From the NCBI GenBank assembly GCA_019359075.1, contig JAHHIB010000009.1, forward strand, positions 1 to 64,000: a DNA stretch of 64,000 nt. The letters are read 5' to 3'. Below, one piece after another: positions 49,328-57,207 of the stretch. Both the position numbers and the translations under genes were made by a program. The DNA is from Kalymmatonema hyalinum WJT4-NPBG1 (GTDB lineage: Bacteria > Cyanobacteriota > Cyanobacteriia > Cyanobacteriales > Nostocaceae). Within the stretch, counting starts at the first letter, position 1; each line of letters begins with the position of its first letter. Under the pieces are notes generated by a model. It made no database searches. It saw only the letters and a list, made by a program, of their open reading frames with translations, and was not told the origin of the DNA.

Positions 49328-49630
49328 TTACATTTGACCGCTAAAGACAGGCTTTACTTTGCGGTCAATCCTTTCCCCCAGGTCATCAGCAATTGTCAAA
49401 GCATTTGGTTTGCAGCGCTTGACATTAATAATAATTCCCTGGGCTCCTTCTTGTTCCAAATCTTCTACGTAGCCTTTTATCGCCGCTTTTGCATCAATAG
49501 AACTGATAAACGGTCCAAAGTAGTAGGTGCAACGAGGATTTTGTGTCACAACTTCTACCCACCAAGCGAAGCCAAAGTTGTGGAATATGTTAATTAAGAA
49601 TTCCTTAAGGTTATTCCAAGTGGTTTTCAT
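49328..49630 (-). CDS. DUF1816 domain protein
   Basis: The 100-residue protein has 'FGFAWWVEVVTQNPRCTYYFGPFISSIDAKAAIKGYVEDLEQEGA', characteristic of the cyanobacterial DUF1816 family, small proteins with a CpcD-like appearance found in many copies in Nostocales. The function is not known; some members respond to stress or light. No signal peptide. It stands alone. Confidence 0.85.
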   Translation of the reverse strand: MKTTWNNLKEFLINIFHNFGFAWWVEVVTQNPRCTYYFGPFISSIDAKAAIKGYVEDLEQEGAQGIIINVKRCKPNALTIADDLGERIDRKVKPVFSGQM

Positions 49631-49715
49631 GGTTCTCGCTGATTTCTAAATATGGTACTGGGTTCTAGATGATATGCTGCTAATTTTGTCTGTTTTACAT
49701 TTCTTTATACTCTGT

Positions 49716-50687
49716 TTACTGTTCTTTTTTCAAAGAAAATTTTTGTAATTTATCCAGGTGTAGCATGTTTATCCAGCGTTGCCGGTAAACTTCATAAAGC
49801 GCCATCCCTGCTGCTACCGAGGCATTCAGGCTAGGAGTCTTACCTTGTAGGGGGATCGACACCAAAAAATCGCAATGGCGTTGTGTCAAAATACTCAAAC
49901 CTTCGCCTTCAGAACCAACTACCAAAACAATAGGACCTTTGAAATCCACCATATGCAGAGGTTCGCTTGCGTCCGTTGCAGTACCGTAAATCCAAAAGCC
50001 AGCAGCCTTGAGTTCTTCCAAAGCGCGTTGCAAGTTCACCACTCTCGCCACTGGAAAGTTTTCTAAAGCACCAACAGCGACTTTCATGACTGTAGAGGTG
50101 ATACCAGATGCTCTGCGTTGCGGGATCACCATCCCTTGAGCACCCAACGCCTCTGCACTGCGAATAATTGCTCCCAAATTGTGGGGGTCAGTGATCCCTT
50201 CAGCGACAACAATCACGGGATCGGTTACAGATTTAGCCTGTGTGATCAACTCATCCAAATCAATGTAATCGTAGGGAGCAACTTGCGCCGCTATACCTTG
50301 GTGGTTAGCTTGGTCTGTGATTTGGTCTAAACGCTTGGGTTCAACTTCGTCGATAATTGTGCCATTTTCCTTCGCTCGTGAAACCAACGAGTGAAAGCGG
50401 GGGTGATAGCGGAGGCGTGAAGTAATCCAGATACGGTTGAGACCGCGCTCATTTTCCAAAGCACTCAATACTGGATGGCGTCCGTAGATCAAATCCGTAT
50501 CTTCTGATTCTTGAGTGGATGAATCGGAGAAGTTACGATGTTGGCGTGAGTCTTGTGTTATGACCTTAGGGTCTTTATCTCTGGGAGCGCGACTTGGATG
50601 AGCAATGACACGCTTTGCCTTCGTTCTCAAAGGTTGCCCACTATTTGGTTCGCCAGAAGTCTTGATTTTTCTTGGTTTATTGATCAT
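49716..50687 (-). CDS. rlmB: 23S rRNA (guanosine-2'-O-)-methyltransferase RlmB (TrmH/SPOUT family)
   Basis: The 323-residue protein has a basic N-terminal extension, the substrate-binding domain from '[23 protein letters not shown]', and the SPOUT knot with '[23 protein letters not shown]', '[12 protein letters not shown]' and '[18 protein letters not shown]'. RlmB methylates a guanosine in the peptidyl-transferase region of 23S rRNA. It lies 97 bp downstream of mrnC on the same strand, a common pairing (rRNA maturation and modification). Confidence 0.93.
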   Translation of the reverse strand: MINKPRKIKTSGEPNSGQPLRTKAKRVIAHPSRAPRDKDPKVITQDSRQHRNFSDSSTQESEDTDLIYGRHPVLSALENERGLNRIWITSRLRYHPRFHSLVSRAKENGTIIDEVEPKRLDQITDQANHQGIAAQVAPYDYIDLDELITQAKSVTDPVIVVAEGITDPHNLGAIIRSAEALGAQGMVIPQRRASGITSTVMKVAVGALENFPVARVVNLQRALEELKAAGFWIYGTATDASEPLHMVDFKGPIVLVVGSEGEGLSILTQRHCDFLVSIPLQGKTPSLNASVAAGMALYEVYRQRWINMLHLDKLQKFSLKKEQ

Positions 50688-50784
50688 ATGTATGAGTCGT
50701 TGGTAGAGCTTATAAGTAGGAATCCTTTTTACCTCAATTTACCGAACCTACTCTACAAGTTTTGCCACTGTGAGGCAGGATTTC

Positions 50785-51270
50785 TCACGGCTTTTCTAGG
50801 TGAAGTTTTTGCAACAGTTCGGTTAAGCGATGGTAATCCGTGAGATACAGGTAGCCAATTAAAGTTTCTAAACTAGTTGCCTGTTGATAAGTTGCGGGAT
50901 CGACCCGCTTCGGGCGTCCTGTGGCGGCGTTGCGACCCCGTCGGACAATTTCTAACTCGTCGTCCTCCAGATGAGGATACAGTGTTTGCAACATTTTAGC
51001 CTGCGTCTCAGCTCTCACTTGTGCCACAACTAGATGATGGTATGTTTCTGGTCGCCTAGGTGGTAGTAGATAAAACATTCTGACGTACAGTTCATAAACT
51101 GCGTCTCCCAAATATGCTAAAGCAGTAGGAGAAATTTGTTGCAGTTGTGCCTGTGAAATCTGTTGGAATAATTGCTCTGTACTTGCTCTTAGTAGTTGAC
51201 ACCAAACTGAATCCTGACTGAGAGCTTCATTATTTGATCCATCTAGTGGGTCTTCCTCCTTTGATGTCAC
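50785..51270 (-). CDS. mrnC: Mini-ribonuclease III (MrnC)
   Basis: The 161-residue protein is an RNase III catalytic domain without a dsRNA-binding domain. The signature 'LAYLGDAVYELYVRMFYL' contains the catalytic Asp/Glu positions and 'GRNAATGRPKRVDPATYQQATSLETLIGYLYL' the second set. Mini-III trims 23S rRNA precursors. It is upstream of rlmB on the same strand. Confidence 0.93.
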   Translation of the reverse strand: MTSKEEDPLDGSNNEALSQDSVWCQLLRASTEQLFQQISQAQLQQISPTALAYLGDAVYELYVRMFYLLPPRRPETYHHLVVAQVRAETQAKMLQTLYPHLEDDELEIVRRGRNAATGRPKRVDPATYQQATSLETLIGYLYLTDYHRLTELLQKLHLEKP

Positions 51271-51744
51271 AAGTTCTTCTTTCCTCGCAGGCTACATTAG
51301 AAAGGCTTTCTTCGGGAAGAGTTAACTTTTCTACCCGCAGGCTGCCATGCAGGTCTAACTAAGCATAATCAAAGCAAAAAAAAATTACTGCCCAATTTTT
51401 ATCTTTTTTCTTAATTTGTAGTTGCCATTTCGTATACTCAAGGCTCTTAACCTGAAGTGTGAAATCCACAAGTATCTAAGATGCTTTTTCTGGGATCTAA
51501 AAATAAAGATGCTTATAAAGCCTAAAGTATAAGGTATAAATAATCAAATTTATATTATACTGTCTTATTGTAGCATACAGCCAGGCATTCTTCAAGCTTA
51601 TACATTATATATCATATCCTTGTTATCCTTCATATTTATACTTGCCTTTCCTCCTTATACAAGATAATTAATTCTGATTCTGTAAAAATTAAGCTATCCA
51701 GATTTGATGATCGGATAGCTATATTAACCTCTTAGGTCAAGCAA
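51271..51744. other. AT-rich spacer between mrnC and the STAS gene
   Basis: No gene is seen in these 474 bp. It contains mrnC upstream sequence, AT-rich tracts (51490-51660) and, near the STAS gene, the terminator at 51692-51720. Confidence 0.5.
51692..51720 (-). terminator. Terminator of the STAS gene
   Basis: AGCTATCC and GGATAGCT form an 8-bp stem; on the minus strand it is followed by TAATTTTTAC. It lies 24 bp past the stop. Confidence 0.7.
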
Positions 51745-52110
51745 TCAAGACGACTTGACGTTTTCTAGAGCCGCTTCAACTGATGTTTGTAGGGCGAGAA
51801 ACTTCTCCAAGCGAACAAGCTTGACCGTTTGAGTGACACGGGCATTAGTGACAATTTGCAAAGTGCCTTCGGAGTTAGCCTGTTTGGCTAGCTGCACCAA
51901 AGCACCCAAGCCGGAGCTATCAACAAAATCGATTTGTGAGAGATCCAGAATAATGTGCTTTGGTCCCTCTTCAATCTTGCTCCCAAGTACCTTGCGAAAT
52001 GTCGGTTCGGAAAAGGCGTCTAACAAACCTGTGAGGCGGAATAGCTGACAGTTATCCCGGACTTCTCGAGTGCCTCTGAGGCTTACAGTTAGATTAAGTG
52101 GCTCAGCAAT
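51745..52110 (-). CDS. STAS-domain anti-sigma factor antagonist, probable ATT start
   Basis: The STAS domain has 'HIILDLSQIDFVDSSGLGALVQL', where the Ser in DSSG is the usual phosphorylation site of SpoIIAA/RsbV-type antagonists. The only ATG (52026) would remove the first beta strand (QLFRLTGLLDAF). The frame is open upstream to a TAA at about 52141, with no ATG, GTG or TTG in frame, yet an AGGAGG lies 5 nt before an in-frame ATT at 52110. That ATT is the likely start, giving 121 residues. It would act in a partner-switching pathway with an HPK-like kinase and a phosphatase, not found here. Confidence 0.85.
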   Translation of the reverse strand: MAEPLNLTVSLRGTREVRDNCQLFRLTGLLDAFSEPTFRKVLGSKIEEGPKHIILDLSQIDFVDSSGLGALVQLAKQANSEGTLQIVTNARVTQTVKLVRLEKFLALQTSVEAALENVKSS

Positions 52111-52311
52111 AATTCCCTCCTCATAGTTATGGCGAAATAGTTATGGCGAACGCTCAAGTATAGATGGTTTTAGTGTATGTTGTCTACAACCTGCTGGGAG
52201 ATGGAGAAGGGGCAGACGGGCAGACGGGCAGAGGGGAAAAACTGATTTTTTGCTCCTCTGCTGCCCTGCTTCCTTGCTGCTGTGCTCCCCAATCTCCAAC
52301 TTTCTCCATTT

Positions 52312-53478
52312 TTACCCTACTCTGGCAACTCCGGCACGACGAGCTGCTCGCATTGCTTGGACAAACTGCTCAAACAGATAATCAGCATCGTGAGGACCAG
52401 GGCTTGCTTCTGGGTGATACTGTACAGAAAACACGGGCAGGGACTTGTGACGTAACCCAGCAACGGTGGAGTCGTTTAAGTTCAGATGGCTAATTTCTAC
52501 AACACCGTTAGGTAAAGTATCTGGGTCAATGGCAAAGCTATGGTTTTGGCTGGTAATTTCTACTCGTTGTTGCAGACCAGCTGGCTGATTTAAACCACGA
52601 TGACCAAATTTGAGTTTGAAAGTTTCAGCTCCTAGCGCATGACCCAAAATTTGGTGTCCCATACAAATGCCAAACATGGGTTTGTGAGTTCCTAGTAGCG
52701 CTTTGGTCGTTTCAATCCCTTCGGTGACAGATGCTGGATCGCCAGGACCATTAGAAAGAAAGATCCCATCTGGATTGTATTTGAGAATTTCTTCTGGTGG
52801 GGTATTAGCGGGAACAACAATGACGCGGCAACCGTAACTCGCCAAACGACGCATTATATTGCGTTTCACGCCAAAGTCAATAGCGACGACGGTGAAAGAT
52901 TCCCCAGAATTTTCTTGGCAAGCAGGATTAAATTCCCATACCGGGTTGGTGGGATCAGACCATTCATATATATTTGGGGTGGTGACCTCGCGGACGAGAT
53001 TCAATCCTTTCATGCTAGGAGCTGCCTGCACTTGCTCTAGCAACTCAGCCTCATCTAAAATTTCTGTGGAAATGCCACCGTTCATCGCTCCGAAAATCCG
53101 AATTTTGCGGGTAAGGGCGCGGGTATCAATGCCGTATATACCTGGGATCTCGTATTGTTCAAGGTAGTCGGATAATGACTGTGTGGAGCGCCAGTTACTT
53201 GGTCGAGTACAAATATTCCGAGCAACAGCACCTTGCACCTGCGGTCTACTTGATTCCTCGTCCTCTGGATTAACGCCAGTATTTCCCAATTCAGGATAAG
53301 TAAAAATGACTATCTGACCGCAGTAACTAGGGTCGGTCAGCACTTCTTGATATCCGGTCATGCCAGTGTTAAAGACCACTTCCCCAATCTTGGTTCCAGT
53401 GGCACCAAAAGACCAACCACGATACGTGGTTCCATCTGCCAAAACAAAAATAGCAGGTATTGCGTCAGATAGAGGCAT
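52312..53478 (-). CDS. carA: Carbamoyl-phosphate synthase small subunit
   Basis: The 388-residue protein has the CarA N-terminal domain ('[16 protein letters not shown]', '[21 protein letters not shown]') and a class I glutamine amidotransferase domain with the catalytic Cys in '[16 protein letters not shown]' and the His-Glu pair in '[14 protein letters not shown]'. It releases ammonia from glutamine for CarB, feeding arginine and pyrimidine synthesis. The carB gene is not in the window. Length and motifs are complete. Confidence 0.97.
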   Translation of the reverse strand: MPLSDAIPAIFVLADGTTYRGWSFGATGTKIGEVVFNTGMTGYQEVLTDPSYCGQIVIFTYPELGNTGVNPEDEESSRPQVQGAVARNICTRPSNWRSTQSLSDYLEQYEIPGIYGIDTRALTRKIRIFGAMNGGISTEILDEAELLEQVQAAPSMKGLNLVREVTTPNIYEWSDPTNPVWEFNPACQENSGESFTVVAIDFGVKRNIMRRLASYGCRVIVVPANTPPEEILKYNPDGIFLSNGPGDPASVTEGIETTKALLGTHKPMFGICMGHQILGHALGAETFKLKFGHRGLNQPAGLQQRVEITSQNHSFAIDPDTLPNGVVEISHLNLNDSTVAGLRHKSLPVFSVQYHPEASPGPHDADYLFEQFVQAMRAARRAGVARVG

Positions 53479-53836
53479 AAGCTATGAAATTGAAGGATTA
53501 AGGATTTGGGATTGTTAGGGGATCGGGGAGTAGTAAGTGGTGAAGATGAGGAGGATGAGAATGAGGAGAATGAGGAAGTGAATGAATAATAACTACTCTT
53601 GCTTATCTCCCTTATCTCTCTTATCTCCCCCATCTCGCTCATCTGCTTTATCCTTACTCCCCCATTTCTCGATTAACTCGATACTGCGAACGAATATTAT
53701 GCCATGACTCAAGGATTTCGGAACTTATAACTCAATTAACCAAAGCTTAAGACTCGAAGACACAAAATTTTTAAACAGTAATGGGCAGTGGCAGTAGATT
53801 TCAAAACCTTAGAACAGATAAAATTTAAAATTAATT
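53479..53836. repeat. Spacer with GAGGATGAG and CTTATCTC short tandem repeats
   Basis: Purine-rich repeats (GAGGATGAG, AATGAGGA; about 53545-53582) are followed by pyrimidine-rich CTTATCTC/CTCATCT repeats (about 53599-53645). They are complementary and may fold back. The remainder contains promoters of the two divergent genes but no coding sequence. Confidence 0.6.
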
Positions 53837-54952
53837 ATGGTTCAATTTATTTTATCCCGAGCAGGGCTGATTCTTCTGTCAACCACACTAGCGGTTTTGG
53901 CTGTTGGCTGTAATAGAGAGCAACAGGTTGCCGTGAGTGGCGATGAGCAGCCTGTTGTCCCTAAAGATCAGAGTGTGGCCCCGCCTACTGCCACAACGAC
54001 ACCTCTAAGCGCTAGCCCACAACTAGAGCCAGCAAGGCAGCACTTGTCTGAGATTGAAGTCGGTTATTTTGAACAGGGACTAGATAAAGCTGTTAGCGCT
54101 CTTAGCATCAGCCAATCTGCTCAATCCACAGATGATTGGAATTTGGTGGCAATTGAGCTGCAAGAAGCGATCGCCCTGATGCAAAAAGTCCCAGTTGATA
54201 GTCCTTATTTCACAAGCGCTCAAGCAAAAATCATAGATTATAAGCGCCATGTCAAATATGCTACACGCAAAGCCAGTCGTCCAGTAAATCCACCACAACA
54301 AGCACAACCCGAGAGGGTAGCAGTTGGCATCCCCCAGCCTTCTGTGACACCAATTGTCACCCAACCAATTGTCACCCAACCACCCTTAGCACCTCGGGAA
54401 AAACCGTTACCACCGTTGCCAAAGCCGACGACCGTAGCGCCACTGAAACAACAAGAGGCGTTGGTCGTTCCAACGAAACGGCAAAACGAACAACCGGTGT
54501 ATACAGCCCCAATAAAACGGCGAATTGGTGGCACACCAATTATCGAAGTCACCTTCAATGGCAATCAGCTCTTTGAGATGATTGTGGATACGGGAGCTAG
54601 TGGCACAGTGATTACCCAGAAGATGGCAAATGCTTTGGCAGTGGTGCAAGTTGGAAGAGCCAAGGCAAATACGGCAAGTTCCAAAGCAGTAGAATTTGCC
54701 ATCGGCTATGTCGATTCGATGGAAGTTGGTGGAGCTAAGGTGAATCGCGTAGCAGTGGCGATCGCAGGCACAGATTTAGAAACTGGGCTTCTCGGACATG
54801 ACTTTTTTGGTGACTATGATATCACGATCAAACGCGATGTCGTAGAATTTCGTCCGCAATCACACTCGCAAATCAATTCCACGCAAGAAGCTGAATTTGT
54901 TGCTCCAACTTTGCCCAAGGAGCGCCAACCTGTAGTCGATCCTTTGCGTTAA
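53837..54952 (+). CDS. Retropepsin-like aspartic protease, lipoprotein
   Basis: The 371-residue protein starts with a signal ending 'LAVLAVGCNREQQ', a probable lipobox with Cys25. A helical region (residues 60-135) and a Pro/Gln-rich linker with TQPIVTQPIVTQ repeats lead to a C-terminal aspartic protease domain with 'EMIVDTGASGTVITQKM' (DTG) and 'GLLGHDFFGDYDITIKRD'. Single-DTG domains of this TIGR02281/clan AA type work as dimers. It probably processes proteins at the periplasmic side of a membrane. No operon partner is seen. Confidence 0.88.
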   Translation: MVQFILSRAGLILLSTTLAVLAVGCNREQQVAVSGDEQPVVPKDQSVAPPTATTTPLSASPQLEPARQHLSEIEVGYFEQGLDKAVSALSISQSAQSTDDWNLVAIELQEAIALMQKVPVDSPYFTSAQAKIIDYKRHVKYATRKASRPVNPPQQAQPERVAVGIPQPSVTPIVTQPIVTQPPLAPREKPLPPLPKPTTVAPLKQQEALVVPTKRQNEQPVYTAPIKRRIGGTPIIEVTFNGNQLFEMIVDTGASGTVITQKMANALAVVQVGRAKANTASSKAVEFAIGYVDSMEVGGAKVNRVAVAIAGTDLETGLLGHDFFGDYDITIKRDVVEFRPQSHSQINSTQEAEFVAPTLPKERQPVVDPLR

Positions 54953-55257
54953 CAAAATGTTCCGGTAAAATCACTAATATGGTACAGTAATCATTAAATA
55001 CCGTGGGGCACGCGGAAATTAACGCTTGCGGAGGCATCTGTAATGGTGCGATATGAGAATGTAAGACGTGAGTAGGGAAAACTTGCTCATCGCAGTCTCA
55101 GCCCAAGAATCCCATCCCCTTTTAGGCCTGGGAATGTCAATTTATAACTAATTCACTTTTTGCTGCAACATTTGAACCCTCCAAAGCCTGATATTTATAG
55201 GGGTTGGGGGGATTATCTATCATAAAGGTAGTTAACAAACCTTTACAACCCTGACGC
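54953..55257. other. Spacer before the dehydrogenase fusion gene
   Basis: No gene is supported in these 305 bp. The GTG start at 55258 has no strong ribosome site. Confidence 0.4.
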
Positions 55258-57141
55258 GTGAAGGATCATCACTCTCTCCTAGATACAGCCAAGTCCTACT
55301 TGCTCGAAGAAGTTGCACCATTAGCTAACGAGATAGATTGCAGCCCAACTGCTTTATTTCAAGCACTTCGAGGTTTTGGGGAATTGGGTATGCTAGCGTT
55401 TCGAGTTCCGCGCCAATGGGGTGGAAAAGAAGTCAGCGAAGAGACTTTTGGCAGCTTTCAAGAACTGGTAGCACGGTATTCTGGTGCTTTAGCGTTTCTG
55501 CAAACTCAACACCAAAGCGCTGCTGGTATGCTCGTTGCTAGTAGCAACTCCTTGCTACAGGAAAAATACCTCCCCCGTATAAGCAACGGTGAAGTTTTAC
55601 TGGGTGTTGGCTTTTCGCAGCTTCGGCGCGAAGGAGATCCGCTGACTCTAGCTATACCAGTACCTGGAGGATATCAACTCAATGGAGTTGTTCCTTGGGT
55701 GACAGGACAGGACTTTTTCAGCGAGTTTATTGTCGCCGCCACATTACCAGATGGTGGTGCTGTTTTCGGTGTTGTGCCTTTGCGAGAAACACATCAAGAG
55801 TCAGGAGGTGCGCTTACACTTTCAATTCCCGCACAACTGGCGGCTATGACATCAACTAACACCGTAACCGCCACCTTGAAAAATTGGTTCTTACCTGCAG
55901 AACGCGTAGTTTCCATTAAACCTGCTGGCTGGATTCATGAAAATGATAAAAAAAACGTCCTGCGCGCCACTTTTCTAGCTACTGGATGCGCCCTAGCAGG
56001 TTTAGATATTTTGGAGTCCGTCGCACGCACAAAATCGCTGCCTTTCATCACGAATGCTTTTGATTCTCTTCAACAGGAACTGAGGAACTGTCGCACCGCC
56101 CTTCAGGAAGCGCAAAATAATCCTGGCTTGGAATTGCCTGAACGCGTGCAATTGCGGGCTTGGGCAATTGATTTAGCAGCGCGAATAGCTCATGCAGCGG
56201 TGACTGTTTCCAGTGGTGCTGCTAACTACAGCCATCATGATGCACAACGGGTTTATCGTGAGGCGCTGGTATTTACGGTTACTGGTCAAACTCGTGCTGT
56301 TATGGAAGCAACGCTGGAGAGATTGACGCGACCAAGTTTTTATAATGAACCGCAGAGGCGCAGAGGAGGACACTTCCGTGCGGGGGTTCCCCCCGTTGAG
56401 GAAAGTGTCCGTCAACACAGAGAGGAAAGAGAAGAGAACAGAGAGATTAGTTACTCGCGGGTAATACATTTGAGTCATGTCATTGACCCAAATATTCCTC
56501 AATGGCAAGGTGATCCGCCAGTAGAATTTGAGACTGTGGCGGAATTATATAAGGATGGTTATTATCTGCGGCGTTTTTCTATGGGGGAACACAGCGCGAC
56601 TCATATCAATGCTCCCAACAGCTTTCACCTTGATGGTGTGGGAATTGACAAATATTCTGCTCAGTCGCTGGTTGTCCCTGCGGTAGTGATTGATATTCGG
56701 GAACAGGCGCTGGGGAATTCGGATTACGCCCTTTCTATTGAGGATATTCTGGCTTGGGAGGAACACTACGGTAAAATTCCTACTGGTTGCATAGTCCTAC
56801 TACATACAGGCTGGCAAGAGAAATGGTGGGATAAAAATGCTTTTCTTAACCAGGATACTCAAGGGAGTATGCATTTTCCTGGGTTTAGTAGCCATACTAC
56901 GCGGTTCTTAGTTGAGGAACGTCAAATTGTTGGAGTAGGAATTGATACTCATGGGGTAGATTCAGGACAAGATACCACTTTTGCGACTAATCGCTTGGTG
57001 TTGGAAAGACAGGGTATTGTGCTGGAGAATTTGACGAATTTGGATCAGTTACCGCCAACAGGGACTACCCTGGTGATTGGTGTGCTGCGGTTGCGGGCTG
57101 GTTCTGGTTCTCCGGCTGCGGTTATAGCGTTTGTGCCTTGA
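55258..57141 (+). CDS. Fused acyl-CoA dehydrogenase-like and cyclase-family protein
   Basis: Residues 1-360 resemble acyl-CoA dehydrogenases ('LRGFGELGMLAFRVPRQWGGKEVS', 'LGVGFSQLRREGDPL', 'YREALVFTVTGQTRAVMEATLERL'), flavoenzymes that desaturate acyl thioesters or act in related oxygenations. Residues 402-627 are a cyclase/kynurenine formamidase-like domain (PF04199) with 'SMGEHSATHINAPNSFHLDG', the HxTHxD-like metal site, and 'GVGIDTHGVDSGQD'. The linker (about 363-397) is encoded by dispersed repeat DNA. The two parts are probably neighbouring genes joined when the repeat removed the stop. A GTG start was taken. Confidence 0.82.
   Translation: MKDHHSLLDTAKSYLLEEVAPLANEIDCSPTALFQALRGFGELGMLAFRVPRQWGGKEVSEETFGSFQELVARYSGALAFLQTQHQSAAGMLVASSNSLLQEKYLPRISNGEVLLGVGFSQLRREGDPLTLAIPVPGGYQLNGVVPWVTGQDFFSEFIVAATLPDGGAVFGVVPLRETHQESGGALTLSIPAQLAAMTSTNTVTATLKNWFLPAERVVSIKPAGWIHENDKKNVLRATFLATGCALAGLDILESVARTKSLPFITNAFDSLQQELRNCRTALQEAQNNPGLELPERVQLRAWAIDLAARIAHAAVTVSSGAANYSHHDAQRVYREALVFTVTGQTRAVMEATLERLTRPSFYNEPQRRRGGHFRAGVPPVEESVRQHREEREENREISYSRVIHLSHVIDPNIPQWQGDPPVEFETVAELYKDGYYLRRFSMGEHSATHINAPNSFHLDGVGIDKYSAQSLVVPAVVIDIREQALGNSDYALSIEDILAWEEHYGKIPTGCIVLLHTGWQEKWWDKNAFLNQDTQGSMHFPGFSSHTTRFLVEERQIVGVGIDTHGVDSGQDTTFATNRLVLERQGIVLENLTNLDQLPPTGTTLVIGVLRLRAGSGSPAAVIAFVP
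56347..56444 (+). repeat. Repeat-derived linker with nested palindrome
   Basis: CCGCAGAGGCGCAGAGG and CACAGAGAGGAAAGAGAAGAG flank a hairpin (GGACACTTCC at 56368, GGAAAGTGTCC at 56400-56410) with a GGGGG/CCCCC core. The flanks look like a common cyanobacterial intergenic repeat; the hairpin seems inserted into it. All is read in frame as protein linker. Confidence 0.75.
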
Positions 57142-57207
57142 TCTTAATTCCTAAGCGTTAGATTCTACGTTTTCTTTTCATTGCTTAGACTGTAAACTAG
57201 TCCCAGC

